From Centrapalus pauciflorus (lineage: Eukaryota > Streptophyta > Magnoliopsida > Asterales > Asteraceae): 64,000 nucleotides of DNA. How positions within the stretch are numbered: the first letter of the stretch is position 1; each line of letters starts with the position of its first letter. Position numbers and translations under genes: made by a program. Below the pieces are notes generated by a model that worked only from the letters and a program-made list of their open reading frames with translations, was not told the origin of the DNA and did no database searches. Shown in pieces: positions 35,411 to 47,067 of the stretch. The stretch lies in assembly GCA_020465985.1 (NCBI GenBank), contig JAANYP010000849.1, forward strand, positions 206,658 to 270,657. The letters run 5' to 3'.

Positions 35411-37537
35411 TGTCACCACCCCGGTACCCCGCTTGGCAACGAGGCGTGACGTCACGAAAACAAAGTCACAATCATAATGAATGACCTCTAAACAAGACGT
35501 TTTCGAAAGACATAAATTATAAACAATGTTTTACAATCATAGTAATAAAAGAGTTCACGAATACTGGAGATTAAAATACATGACCAAAGTATATAAATTT
35601 CTAGTTATGCAAATAAATCTCCATATGGTTTTCAAAATGCTCCGTGACTCCCAAAAGCTTGCAAAATAGCCGTGAGTGCGGAAAGTAGCTCTTAAGGTCT
35701 TGAGAAAAACATGCTAAATACGTCAACATAAAGTTGGTGAGCTCATAGGTTTACTCGATAAGTAAAGACATTGTATGGAAAACACAAGATTTCATTGAGT
35801 TTATAAACAAAAGCGAATCATATAGATTAAGTATTACCATAAGCCTCATGACCACGAAACTTAACTTTTGAGTGCCCTATGTTGTATCCAACACCATAAT
35901 AGCAAGAAATATCAAATGACTATGCATCCGTTTACAATTAGCACGACCAACCCGGATGGGGGCATCAACCCAAATAGATCTATGCACAACATTCACGTTT
36001 ACGTAGTAATTAACGGTTAATGATTGAGGGCGGTGGTGAAGTGTAACTTTATGTAATACATAAAATGATTCAAGTACTTGTGTCCATATAAAATAAAAAG
36101 TTTAGCATGTATTCTCACCCCAAAGTAATACGAACAAGTAAAAATAGGGGCTATGAAAACTCACCGTAAAAGTGATGACAAAAAGTGAGCGAAAAATGAA
36201 GATCATGACGTTGACTTGAAACGAAGCTCGAACGTACTTAACCGAGTCCTAAATGATGTGAGGGACTTAATAATGTCTATAAATGACAATGTGTATGCAT
36301 GATAGATTTTATGTTTTAAATCACCCAACATAACAAGTCCATATACAAAAACCCATTTAAAAAGTTCAAGTTTATTTATAAGGATTTTCCAGGTTTTATC
36401 GAGGTTTTTCGGCCTACTTTGAGGCTGTTTTTACCCAAGCTCCAAAACGATTTGGGCTTTGATTTTTATAATCATAAATAGGGGTGAGCGACGGGTACCA
36501 TTTCCCGAACCCGAACCCGAACCGGTACCAGTACCGACCGATACCGAATTAATATATTCGGTTCGGTATTCCGTTTTTAAATTAGCTAAAATTCGGTATT
36601 CCGTACTCTCTGTTCGGTATTTGGTTTTTAAATTAGCTAAAATTCGGTATTCGGAACCGAACCGGCACCATATAAAATTATACGGTTCGGTATTCGGTTC
36701 TTTCAAAACTAATAATTCGGTTTCAGTATTTTCGGGATCGGTATCGGTTCGGTACGGTACGGTACCAAGCTCACCCCTAATCATAAAACTAATATATACA
36801 AGGAAATTTTCAAGGTAAAAACAGTCATTTTTCGAGGTGTTTAGGTTAGGGAAAATGTTCGTTAGAAATCCAGTGTTGGCCATAAATGAGCTCTTAGACC
36901 TTTCGGTTCCCAAACAGTATTTGGGGGTTCAAAACTCCGAATTAAATTATGAAATCTCCAGATATTTAGTTAAAACATAGATCTAAATTCTTGAACAAGA
37001 ATCATCTCATTTCGTTAAGTTTTGAATTAGTTATGATTTTTCAAAGTTGATGTAATGTTTCTGCCGAAAAATCTGAATTTCACAACCTTGTTACAACTTG
37101 TGATTCTTGTTGTTTATTCAAAAACCACATGTATAAAAGTTTATGAAACACATTTATATAACTTGATTTATGCCTACATTATATTTTTATACTTTTATAA
37201 ACACATTTGAAGAAACAAACTTCAAAACAAAACTAGTTGATCATGAACTTGACTTTTAATGAAACTTGTTGTTGTTGGTGATTATATATATTATGCAAGA
37301 CTTATAACTACATAATAAAAGAAGTAATAAGGTAGTTTTTACTTACTTTGATGAAGTAAAAGAATGCAAATGAGTAGAAGTTGTGTTCTTGAACTAGTTG
37401 CACCAAAACTCCCTTGAATATTGAAGAACAAAGAAATAAAATGGAAGTGTTGTGTGTGTATGCCTTTGGCCGGATTTTAGAGGAGAGAAAGAGAGGAGAT
37501 TTTTGCTCTTTATGGTGTGAAAAGAATGAAAGACTTA
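35411..37537 (-). repeat. Inverted, partial relative of solo LTR I
   Basis: Starts TGTCACCACC (the end of the LTR read on the other strand). It follows the 11517-13877 LTR in reverse, including GACGTCACG, a CCAAACAGTATTTGGGG block and GGCCGGATTTTAGAG. It is interrupted by a MITE at 36479-36779 and abuts the Harbinger-like element at 37538. Its own far end was not found beyond that element. Confidence 0.82.
36479..36779. mobile_element. hAT-type MITE (301 bp) with perfect ends
   Basis: Ends TAGGGGTGAGC and GCTCACCCCTA are perfect inverted repeats. The duplication ATCATAAA lies at 36471-36478 and 36780-36787. The interior is built of ATTCGGTATTC-type repeats. Frames on both strands through it are artefacts of those repeats. 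The empty site is readable, inverted, near 12841-12855. Confidence 0.95.
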
Positions 37538-38580
37538 CGGGCCGTTTGGTTCACTGGAATCCGAGGGAATTGGAAGGGAAAGGAATCCAATTCCAGTCAA
37601 TTCATGTGTTTGGTTCAACTATAAAAAGAAAATTGGATTCCATCAAAATTGAAATTTTCCAATGAATGAAAGAAAATAACATTCGTTCACACAATGGATG
37701 GAATTCAATTCCTTTTCAAAACAGAAAGTGGTTGATTACAATAATTCCTCTTACGTTTAACATACTACACTACACCATGTCTAGTCTTACCCCACCCACC
37801 GTACCTACCTATCGACCCACCCACCCATACTCATCCCACCCCACCCTACCCTACCCCATCCCACCCACCTCTAACCCACCTACCCCAACCCTACCTATGT
37901 TATCCAACCTACTCTTACCTACTAGTCACCATACCTACCCCTACCCATCTACCCATCCCTCATCCTTCATACATTACCCACCCCACCCGACCCACCTACC
38001 TTACCTACGCTATCCAACCTACTCTTACCTACTACCCACCATACCTAACCATACCCACACACCCATCCCTCATCCACCCCACCCACCCTACCCTATCCAT
38101 CTCATCTTAATCCTACTTTATAAACTTATCCACCTCTACCCACCTACCCCATCCCACCCACCTTTACCCACCTACCCCTACCTTACCTACGTTGTCCAAC
38201 CTACTCTTACCTACTACCCACCATACTTACCCCTACCCACCTACCCATCCCCCATCCATCATCCATCATATGTTACCCACCCAACCCACCTACTCTTACC
38301 CTACCTTCGCTATCCAACCTACTCTTACCTACTACCCACCATACCTACCCCTACCCCTACCCATTCCTCATCCACCTTACCCACCCCATCTCACCCACTC
38401 ACCTCACCCCTATCCATATCATCCTATTCTTACCTTAGAGAATTATCCACCTCTACCCACCCATCCCATCCTACCCTACCAATGAATTATGAAATTGGAT
38501 TCCAATTTCATTTTTAGCCAACCAAATCCTGAACAGATTCCAATTCCTTTTAAAACAATCTGCGAACCAAACACCAACTC
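37538..38580. mobile_element. Harbinger/PIF-like non-autonomous element
   Basis: The ends share GTTTGGTTC in inverted orientation (left GGGCCGTTTGGTTC, right GAACCAAACACCAAC). Sub-terminal GGAATCCAATTCC-like blocks are also inverted. TTA occurs on both sides (37535-37537 and 38581-38583), the usual target of this superfamily. The core is a C-rich minisatellite; no transposase is present. Confidence 0.7.
37780..38480 (+). repeat. C-rich minisatellite almost without G on the plus strand
   Basis: CCCACC/CCTACC units throughout. A longer unit starting TATCCAACCTACTCTTACCT recurs at 37901, 38011, 38193 (TGTCCAACC...) and 38311. The 283-codon Pro/Thr/Tyr/Ser-rich frame through it is low-complexity translation, not a gene. 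Confidence 0.9.
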
Positions 38581-38583
38581 TTA

Positions 38584-38725
38584 GAAGGTAGAAAAGGTGT
38601 TTGATACTAGTCATCGTGATCAGCATGAAATTGGGAAGGCAAAGAGAATGCCCAAGGTATGATATGGAAACCAATCAATACAAATATTTTCCATGTTACA
38701 TTTTAAATATTCTTTATGAATGTTG
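38584..38725. other. Unassigned spacer
   Basis: 142 bp between the Harbinger-like element and a copia LTR. Nothing recognised. Confidence 0.5.
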
Positions 38726-38984
38726 TGTTGGATCAAAACATAATATGCCCAGGTTTCTCAAACTAAACTTTTATTAACAATCTTTGAAATTACACACATG
38801 AAATATTTACAATTGATTCCTATTTATACTAATCTAAGATGTGCGTCCGAACTATCACAATGGTTCGTGGTGAGATTCTTCACTTGTACCCCTTTAATTT
38901 AAAACCTTACGTTACTAATATTCTAATTCTAACTTTACATTACAATAGTACTTTACTTTATATACAATCAAGATTAATCTAATA
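38726..38984 (-). repeat. 3' LTR of a minus-strand copia element
   Basis: On the plus strand it starts TGTTGGATCA. The other end, ATCTAATA, is followed by TTTTCCCCCTTAATC (a polypurine tract on the minus strand). The short length (259 bp) suits copia. Confidence 0.75.
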
Positions 38985-40240
38985 TTTTCCCCCTTAATCT
39001 TGATTGTTCTTTAGTAGGTCTTTGACTTCAAACTTCTTTTGTTCTGTTTGTCTTCAACTCTCTCATCTTCTTGCTCATACAATTTCTCAACCTCGTTAGG
39101 TTCTCTAGCTTTCTTTGCATCTGTTTCTCAAATGTCTCTATCTATATTCGGTTTTGCTGAATCGCATTTTGGGTTTCTCTAACCCGCTTTCAGAAAAATG
39201 ATCTACTTGCGATCAGTAATTATCTTATTGATCTACTCCCCATGATTACTTCTCTATTCTCTTCTTTTGTTGATCTGATCCTGATCAACTTCTCTCTCTA
39301 TCTCTCTTTGTTCTAATCCCGACCAATTCTTCTCTTTATCTATTCTCTCGTTGATCTAATCCCGATCAACTTTTCTTTCCTCTCTCACCTTTTTTTATTT
39401 TGTTATTGATCTCCTCCTGATAAATCTTTCTCTCTTTCTCATTTTGTTATTTATCTTCTCTTGATCAATAACCACCGTCAGTAACGTTGGTTCTAAGTCT
39501 TCTTCGATGAGGTTTGAGGTAATTTCTTTTTTATGGTTTGGCTCTGGACAATCTGCAGCATAGTGTCCAAGCTTGTTACAATTATAGCATTCTATCTCTC
39601 TAATATGTCTTCTTTGTAAGTTTTGATCTCCAGGGTTTCTCCCTATTTTATCATGACTATCTTTAGTCTTACTATCTATTGTGAATCTTCATTGTCACTT
39701 CCTCGTGTCTGATTACCACCTCCTCGTGTATTGTTTCCATACTTGCGTTCATAATTTCTGTCATTCCATTGATGTCTGAACAACAACTTCTCACTATTAT
39801 CTTCCGACTTCCTTTTTCTAAAATTAATCCTTTATTCATAACTCTTAAGTTTTCTGATAATCTCCTCTAATTTTATAGTCTTAAAATTAACAATCATTTC
39901 AATAGTTGCTACTATTGGTACAAATTAATCTGGTACTGCATTGAGTACCTTTCATATTTTAGAGAGCCTCAAATTCCTTTTGTTGTTTCACACCCCGCAA
40001 CTTGCATTTGCAAATCTTTTGGTAACCCTTGATATAGGTATGCTAATGCTCAACTATCCTTTTTTACATCAATCTCATTTGATGTATCAAATCCCATACT
40101 CCATTTGCCACTAATATTTTCTTCATCCTTAATGCCCATAATGTATAATTTGTATTTTATAAAATAGGACATTGATATGATGACAATGATGTGGTGACTT
40201 CTCTATAAACAATATTATTGTTATTTTTATCTCCCGTCAT
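38985..40240 (-). pseudogene. gag: Copia gag remnant (minus strand)
   Basis: Minus strand, beginning near ATG at about 40237 (MTGDKNNNN). It continues with NYTLWALRMKKILVANGVWDL at about 40083-40165, typical of the copia Gag N-terminus. A broken middle follows, then a zinc knuckle CYNCNKLGHYAADC at about 39543-39590. Downstream, toward 38985, there is a Ser/Thr- and Lys-rich stretch with many stops. No protease, RT or integrase lies between gag and the 3' LTR, so pol is deleted. No 5' LTR was found to the right. Confidence 0.78.
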
Positions 40241-40900
40241 ATTCATTCAATTTGGTTTTCACCTTAAACGAATGTGCCCATTTCTTTTAGGATTTAATCA
40301 ATGAAGTACAGTCCTTTTATAATTTATTTTCTAGCAACTTTCTTCCTTATTATTAAGTTATTAAAAAAAAACTAAAAGGTTAAAAAAATAAAATAAGGTA
40401 ATACAAGTGTGAAACGTTGTAATTACCTTAAAACCCTTTACTCCTTTGTTTAGGCCTCTCCTCCTTAGGCCTTTTAATCCGGCTTGGGCTCCCTCTTTTT
40501 TTTCTTTGGGCCGCCTACTTCCTTTTGTTCTTTACGTTTTTTCACGTTGCCTCTGATCCTTCAATCGTTGTCTCCCCCTATTCTTGATCCGGTGTTATGC
40601 TTATTGCTATAACCTAATCGCTGCCTTTTGTGAATCATTGTAACCCTTATTCTAAACCGATGGATTTCTTTGAATCGGTGCTATCTCCTATTAATCGGTG
40701 TCATCGATTCCTAATTAACCAACCCTGGGTGTTGATGCTTGCGAATCCTAAACCTTAATCACTATGTCTCTGTCTATGATGGTGGCGATTTGGTGGTAGT
40801 TTGTGACAATCGAAACTTTTGCAGCTTGTTCCATGGGTCTTCTGCGGTGGATTACTTCTGAAATCAAGTTTATTTTTTCTGATTTTTTGATGCCTCTGTC
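40241..40900. other. Intergenic, no feature recognised
   Basis: AT-rich to about 40440, then a moderately GC-rich stretch with TAGGCCTCTCCTCCTTAGGCC and repeated AATCGGTG/TAATCGGTGTCATCG motifs. The 61-codon minus frame at 40870-41055 overlaps a better plus frame and is not called. Confidence 0.5.
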
Positions 40901-41520
40901 TCGATGTATTCCTTGAAGACAAACTTCCCAGGGAAATCTATTTTGACAAGACCATTGAATTGAATGATAGATTGGTTTATGAGATTACTAATGCACACAG
41001 AATGAGGCTTGGAGCTTATATTATCATGATGAGTACAAAGAAACAACCAACCCATTTTGTTTATTCATGGTTTAGAATTGGTTCACTTGAAATGGTGTCC
41101 ACAGAAAGACTTGGAGAACGTTTTCATTATCCAGTCTTTATAGTTCGCAGATATGATGGTAAACTTTACACATTCAGCGAAGCCGATTATTTCAAATTGA
41201 GACTTGAGGATGTGGAGGATTTGTATGATGAATTGAAGCATAAGTCAAAAGAGGTTAGAACTACAATGACATCTATATTTGACTTTATGCATACAAAGTT
41301 TCTGCTTACGATGATTGAAGACTTCGAGTTTGGTTTGGAAACTCATCAGTGACGAATCAATCTAACTCCACCAAACAGAAGTCATCCAGAGATAGAAAGA
41401 TTCAAGAAGTATTCGATCATCATAAAGCCTGAACTTGGTGTTATCTATCAGAATCATTTGGAGCAAATGTTGTACCTGATGGTCTTTGAGACGAGTAAAT
41501 ATCATATGGAATCTTAAGGC
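40900..41520 (+). pseudogene. Retrotransposon-associated reading frame, copia-type (terminal ORF)
   Basis: The plus frame reads through 40960-41352 (130 codons from MNDRLVYEITNAHRMRL) and, past a TGA, continues as RINLTPPNRSHPEIERF and GVIYQNHLEQMLYL. From memory, similar proteins with a Gln-x-x-Leu-Asn-Leu-Thr pattern are common as the last reading frame of copia-like elements in composite genomes, with no assigned function. The context supports this: a polypurine tract and LTR start follow 190 bp after it. RT and integrase are not seen upstream. It may be wrong in detail; no domain can be named. Confidence 0.5.
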
Positions 41521-41695
41521 ATATTTCTAGATAGATGAGAAAAATTTATGATGATCATGAGAGAAGGAGAATAGAGAAATCTATGAGCCAAAAAGAACAA
41601 AGTTATTCTGAATGCTATTGAAGACAAACTTAGAGACAGTCAGAAGATTTAACTAGAAGATCGGATGGTTATGAGCTGGACAAATTCAAACTTTA

Positions 41696-41960
41696 CAAAA
41701 AGGGGGAGACTATTAGGGTAGATTTAATTTTGTAAAGTTTAGGACTGAAATGTAATTCTTTAAAGTATCAAGTTGTAGTATAAATAGCATTTCAAGCTTG
41801 TAAATCATTTGATCACCTGGTATGTAATTGTAATTTTGAGAAACTCTTTGAAATACTAATTCTATCTTTCTCTCTGTGATTGCACTTATATTTTGAGATT
41901 TATAATTGTCTGATTGTTGTTTGCATCAATACTGTGTTTATCAAATATACATATGAAAAG
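41696..41960 (+). repeat. Polypurine tract and 3' LTR of a plus-strand copia-type element
   Basis: AAAAAGGGGGAGAC (41697-41710) precedes TATTAGGGTAG, a TG-to-TA changed LTR start. A TATA-like TATAAATA lies at 41779-41786. The LTR end is not resolved. Confidence 0.65.
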
Positions 41961-42199
41961 CCAAAACCCTGGGACTATAATACAAAAAGATTCAAGCCAA
42001 GCCCAATATATCCGGTTGAGGGTATACCATTGAGGACCCATTCATGTCTTTTTCTATCTCAATGTGTCAATACATGTAAATGTATACATGGGTGACATGT
42101 GTATTTACATTGATGTATTTTTTTTTCAGTTGTGTCAAAATGGTTCGTGTGTGTAAACTAGCAATATATAAAAACTGTTAACTTTAAAAACATCTGATG

Positions 42200-42897
42200 A
42201 CTAATGTTTAATAAAAGGTTTACCAACAACCTACTTGTTGCTAATTAATAACGAGTCATTGGTAAAATTAAGGTGGGAATTTCCATCTAAAAGTTTAGTA
42301 AATAGCAATGAAACATTTGTTGCTATATATACAATATGTATATTTGTTTTTACCAACGACTTTATTCGTTGTTATATGTGCAAATAATAGTTTCTAATTT
42401 CTATGATTAAACTTACCTACGACTTGACTTTGTTGGTAAAAGAACATTTAAGATTTACCTATTAAAATTTGGCAAAAGAATGTTGGTAAAGGTGATAGGA
42501 ATTTTCACTCCAAAACTGCAACAAATTAGCAGCGATTTATATTGTTGCTAGATTAAAAATCAAATTTTGTTGCTAAAGTCGTTGCTGAAAGTAGGGGTGT
42601 TCAAAAAATTTTGAAACCGAAAAACCGATATGAAAAACCGAAAAACCGTTACGATTTTAAGGTTAACCGAACCACTTTTTATATTATTTTCGGTTTGGTT
42701 AACCGAGCCAGAAAAAAAACCTTTATTTTCAGTTTAGGTTCACGAAATCCTCGAACCGGTAACTCCGGTTAACCATCAGAAATGCAATTTCAGTTCGGTT
42801 AACCATTCATAAACACCCTTAGTTGAATGGATAATTTACCAATGATTATAAAGTTATTGATAAAATATTGTTGGTGATTGTAATTTTTTTAGTAGTA
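42200..42897. mobile_element. CACTA-type transposon remnant
   Basis: Repeated sub-terminal motifs of the type ACCAACGACTT, GTTGCTA and GTCGTTGCTGA in both orientations. The right end TTTTTTTAGTAGTA (about 42884-42897) resembles an inverted CACTACT terminus with one change. No transposase. A MITE sits inside. Confidence 0.6.
42592..42821. mobile_element. hAT-type MITE (230 bp)
   Basis: Ends TAGGGGTGTTCA and AAACACCCTTA are imperfect inverted repeats. The flanks GCTGAAAG and GTTGAATG agree at 6 of 8 bases and look like a decayed duplication. The interior has repeated AACCGAAAAACCG and CGGTTAACC. Confidence 0.75.
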
Positions 42898-43875
42898 AAA
42901 CCATATAAATTGTTATTCTCATCATTTTGATAATTAAAAATTAAAAATAAAATAGTTTTCAACCATACGTTTAATTTTAGAAATTTTTAGAAATATTAAA
43001 CGTTTTCGTGAACAATAAAATAAATTTAAACATTTAAAAAAGTTACTTAAAATTTCAAAATGTTTAAATATTTTACTTAAACTTTTTAAAAAACGTTTAA
43101 ACATGTACAACTTTTCAAAAAAATTAAAGTTTTCGAAATATTTTATGTTTATGAACGTTTTTTTTTCAAAACGTTTAAACTATAAATTGGTTTTAAACGT
43201 CTACGGAAAGTATTAAAAAGTTGTTTCTGTAAATAGTTTAAAAAAAACGACTAAATTTTATTTAATACATTTTGACTATGTTTATATTTATTTTCTGATC
43301 TAAAAAAAAGTTTATTTTTTTATAAATTTAAAAATAGAAAGTCTAAACGTTACATTTAGTCTCGATTTAATAATTATAATGACAATTCATTTGTCATTAT
43401 TTAATATTTTATTCAATTTTATGTATTTTATATTATATTAAATTTAGTAGTATTTTTAATTTTTTTAGATTAGTTTATTATTTTATATTTAATAGAAATA
43501 ATCATAAAAATAATTTTAATAGTAATTTTTAAACAAATAAAGGTAAATTGGTCATTTTAAATGACCAAAAAATAAATCAATAATAAAATTTCAATCACAA
43601 GAACTGATAATATAATTCTTAATATTAAAGGACCTAATCCATAATTTATAATAAACCTTATGAACGCAATTTTTTAATTACCTTAAATATAAATATGAAT
43701 TTAATTTCAAAATCGAAATTTCATACACATAAATATTAAAATATTTAAATTTAAAAATTGTTTTAAATATAAAGGTGGTTTTAAGTTTTAATGTGATTGT
43801 CTTTAAGTTTAAACCTTATGCTTAAATTGATTTAAATAATCTATTTATAATAACTATTAGTAATATGTTATATAT
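42898..43875. other. Very AT-rich DNA, no feature recognised
   Basis: Repeated AAACGTTTAAAC-like and TTTTCGAAA motifs and long A/T runs; no gene. Confidence 0.5.
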
Positions 43876-44431
43876 GGACTAAAGCGATACAATAGCAGTA
43901 TACTTTTTAAGGTGTATCGACATAGTACGTGTACTTTTTATGTTGTTAATATGATACCTTTACTTTATTATTACTGGTTATTTCGTTTAGCTTTGCACAG
44001 TTGTGGGAGAATCATCCATTCGAACTTGTTCACCGTTGGATCTACGTGAAATTTGAGGAGAAGTTTTGCAACACATAGTTCTTCGATCTGGACGGTGGAG
44101 ATCGTCATTTGAAATTTCTACAGAGGTCTGTAGGTGTTTAAAGTTGGCCGTGCTGTGTGATTTCTCCTACCAGGTTATCACAAGGACGAGAGAGTGTAAT
44201 TTGATGCTTCAATTATGGAAATTTGAACATTAATGAAAAGCAAAATTCCACTCTTAACAGGTATAGCCAGTAACCGGTCACCAAAAGTATCATATTGGTA
44301 TGAAAAAATGTAGTGCACGTATCAAATTTGAACGATTCAGAAAGTACACGTGTAATATGAATAATTAAAATAGTACACGTACCATATCGATACATTTTAA
44401 AAAGTACACAACTATTCTATGACTTTAACCC
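43876..44431. mobile_element. Long-TIR MITE (possibly Mutator-derived)
   Basis: The two ends are inverted repeats over about 80 bp. They include TACTTTTTAA.GTGTATCGA, TA(C/T)GTGTACT and ATATGATAC. The outer ends read GGACTAAAGCGATAC and, on the opposite strand, GGGTTAAAGTCATAG. The flanks are AT-rich, so the target duplication is not clear. The 60-codon minus frame inside is not a gene. Confidence 0.75.
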
Positions 44432-44813
44432 TTAAATAATTGTCGACATATAACTCTAGCTAGTTTGTCATTTGACATTTTTTTTATTGACATGTAAAAT
44501 TTATTATCAATTTTTAAATTTTATTTTTTAATGTAAAATATATATTTCAAGTATACGACTATGGTTTTATAAAATCAATTTTCAAACTTAAATTGAAAAA
44601 TTTTGATATAATTCGTATGTTTAAAAAAAAAACACAGATACTAGTCAATTTTAAATTTCAGTTTTCAGTTTATAGTTTTCAATAAAAAAAATAAGGGTTT
44701 CTATAAAAAGTAAAAAGTTGTTTAAATAAGTTTTAGTTTTAAAGAAAATGAGATAGGTGAGTAAATAAAAAAAATAAGATAAGTGATAGAAAAGTAAGAG
44801 AGAAAAACAAAGA

Positions 44814-45321
44814 GATAATTGCGCAAAAAACCATCAACTTGTCAGCCTTTTGTGATTAAAACCCCAAACCATTTTTCGTTGCATTAAAACCCCGAACTAA
44901 CTAAAAATCAGTAAATCAAGGTTTTATCAATAAGTAACCCGTTGAAACCGGTTATTAATCCTACATGCGGTAAATAACCTACGTGAAATAAGTTTTAATT
45001 GGTGAAACCGGTTGCCAAGTATTACACATCATTTAAACCCCCTTGATAATTTTTAAACATGATTACATCATCAATGAGTGTTTAAATGATATGTAATACT
45101 TGGCAACCGGTTTCAACAATTAAAATTTATTCTACGTAGGTTATATATCAGTCCACGTAGGATTAATAACCGATTTCAACCGGTCAATCATTGATAAAAC
45201 CTTGATTTACTGATTTTTAGTTAGTTCGGGTTTTCTATGCAACGAAAAATGGTTTGGGGTTTTAATCACAAAACCTAACAAGTTGGGGGGGGGGGGGGGG
45301 GGGGGGGTTTGCACAATTATC
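44814..45321. mobile_element. Foldback (long inverted repeat) element
   Basis: The left and right halves are inverted copies over more than 200 bp each. Matching blocks are CCATTTTTCGTTGCA with TGCAACGAAAAATGG, and AACCGGTTGCCAAGTATTAC with GTAATACTTGGCAACCGGTT. The outermost bases are GATAATTG and CAATTATC. The flanks AAAACAAAG and AAAAAGAAAG suggest a 9-bp duplication, which would fit a Mutator-derived foldback. Confidence 0.85.
45285..45307 (+). repeat. Poly-G run of 23
   Basis: Lies in the right arm of the foldback element. The left arm has only CAAAAAACC at the matching place. Confidence 0.95.
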
Positions 45322-45721
45322 CCAAAAAGAAAGAATTAAAAGTAAATATAGGATAGATACTAGAAAAGTAAGAGAGAGTATGAAAAATGATATTTTGAAA
45401 AGTGAAATGAAAATTTAAGGTATTATTATTAAGTAAACAATTGTTAATTTTTTAAAATGAGATAAAATTTTGTAAATTTTCAGTTACTAAAAACACCCAA
45501 AGAGTTTGTAATTTCAACTTTCTATCTAAAAGTTACTTTATTTTTTTATATATATACAATTTTCTTAAATTATCATCATAAATGATGTATTTTTCAAATT
45601 CGATTTATAAACATATATTATGTTTTTTTAAAGCTTATAATTATTTAAATTATTTTAATTGTTTACAAATTCAAATTTACAAAATCAAAATTTGATTTAT
45701 AAATTTAGTGTTTATAAAAGA

Positions 45722-45794
45722 GTAAAGAACATTTTTCGTCCTTGTGGTTTGATGGTTTACCCGGATTTAGTCCCTCAATTTTAATAAGGCCAAA
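45722..45794. repeat. Dispersed non-coding repeat, left part (split by element E)
   Basis: Motifs such as TTTTCGTCCTTGTGGTTTG and TTTAGTCCCTCAATTTTAA resume at 52036-52160 (TTTCATCCCT, CACTTTTAGTCCCTAT). This looks like a non-autonomous repeat used as target by E and F. Confidence 0.65.
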
Positions 45795-46552
45795 TGTAAC
45801 ATCCTAAGAATTTAAAATGATGTAATTGAGGTTAATTAGTATAAATTTTTGAATTTAATATAATTATGTTGGATTATGTATTTGGATTAATTATAAGAGT
45901 TGGTTGTTTTATTCAGAATTTGATAATTTCCAATTTATTAAGTAAATATAATTATTATTAAGAGGTTGAGAGGATAAAATAAAGATTTAATCTTTATTTA
46001 ATGGAATTTAAAAATTTGGTTGCTATTTTAAGAAATTATTTTTTTTTAGAATTTCTAGTTTTAATTATTAAGTATGAATAAAGATGGAAATATTTATATA
46101 AAGAAAGTTTGAAAAGTTAAGGGGTTGAATATGTCAAAAGTTGAAAGTGGAAAGTTAAAAATGCATTAAGCCTTTCATTTCACCGTTCTGTACTTCTCTC
46201 TATCTTCTCTCTAAAAGAAAGAAAACCCACCGTTCTTCGTCTTCAAATCGAGAACCAAAGAAAATATCAAATTTGGGGCTGAAAATTCGAATACAAGTTG
46301 CTTAGAAGAAGCTATAATCACTACAACGAGTAATTTAAGGTAAATATCTCTTAAAATCTTGAATTTAAGGGTTTATAGTTCGGTTTTGGATGAAAACCAA
46401 ATCTGAGATTTTGGGTTCAAAATGGTTATGCATGTTAGATATTATGATGGGTTTATATAAATCAAGCTTGTGGGAGTTATGTATAAAAAATTTCAAGTCT
46501 TAATTTATGCTGTAAGTATGATTTTCAAAAGTTAAAGTCGTGGGTTCTGTGT

Positions 46553-46935
46553 CTGTTGCATAAATACCGAAACAACATATAAGGGTACCGAAACGTTGAT
46601 GGTTTCGGTATAGCACCTGCCGAAACCCCCCCTTTTCTCTACTGAAACTATATATATGTGTGTGAGGATACCGAGACTCCATATATACCGAAACCAAGGA
46701 AGGTTTTGGTAATGAAGGAAACCACCGAAACCAACATACTGAAACCTTATATACCGAAACCCACACATAAATACTGAAACATTCATGGTTTCGGTACTAG
46801 AACTCAAGTGTACCGAGACCCAATGTACCGAGATTAGCCATAGGTTTCGGTATTGGTTATTAATACTGAAACTCCTGAGAAATTTATGCAACCGAGATCA
46901 TTATATGGTACCGAAACTTTAAAGGTTTTGGTATT
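46553..46935. repeat. Cluster of ACCGAAAC motifs in both orientations
   Basis: About 20 copies of TACCGAAAC or one-base variants and their complements. Several are paired as hairpins, for example TACCGAAAC and GTTTCGGTA separated by 7-8 nt near 46585-46610. The open minus frames (88 and 119 codons) are by-products of the repeat. Confidence 0.88.
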
Positions 46936-46954
46936 TTCTTTTACTGAAACAGAG

Positions 46955-47067
<113 letters not shown>

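Noticed and set aside
36431..36913. 160-codon minus and 119-codon plus frames
   Set aside because: They run through the 301-bp MITE and its ATTCGGTATTC repeats into LTR sequence; no family resemblance.
37666..38517. 283-codon Pro/Thr/Tyr/Ser-rich frame, like an extensin
   Set aside because: It is a straight translation of the CCCACC/CCTACC minisatellite; another frame is open too, and there is no signal peptide or promoter.
35406..38705. 35411-38700 as one complete LTR ending at GTTACA (38700)
   Set aside because: Flanks TTCAT and TTTTA do not match as a target duplication, and the sequence at 38600-38700 does not resemble the start of solo LTR I.
46500..46891. 88- and 119-codon minus frames rich in VSV/WFRY
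   Set aside because: Produced by the ACCGAAAC motif cluster in the element E LTR.
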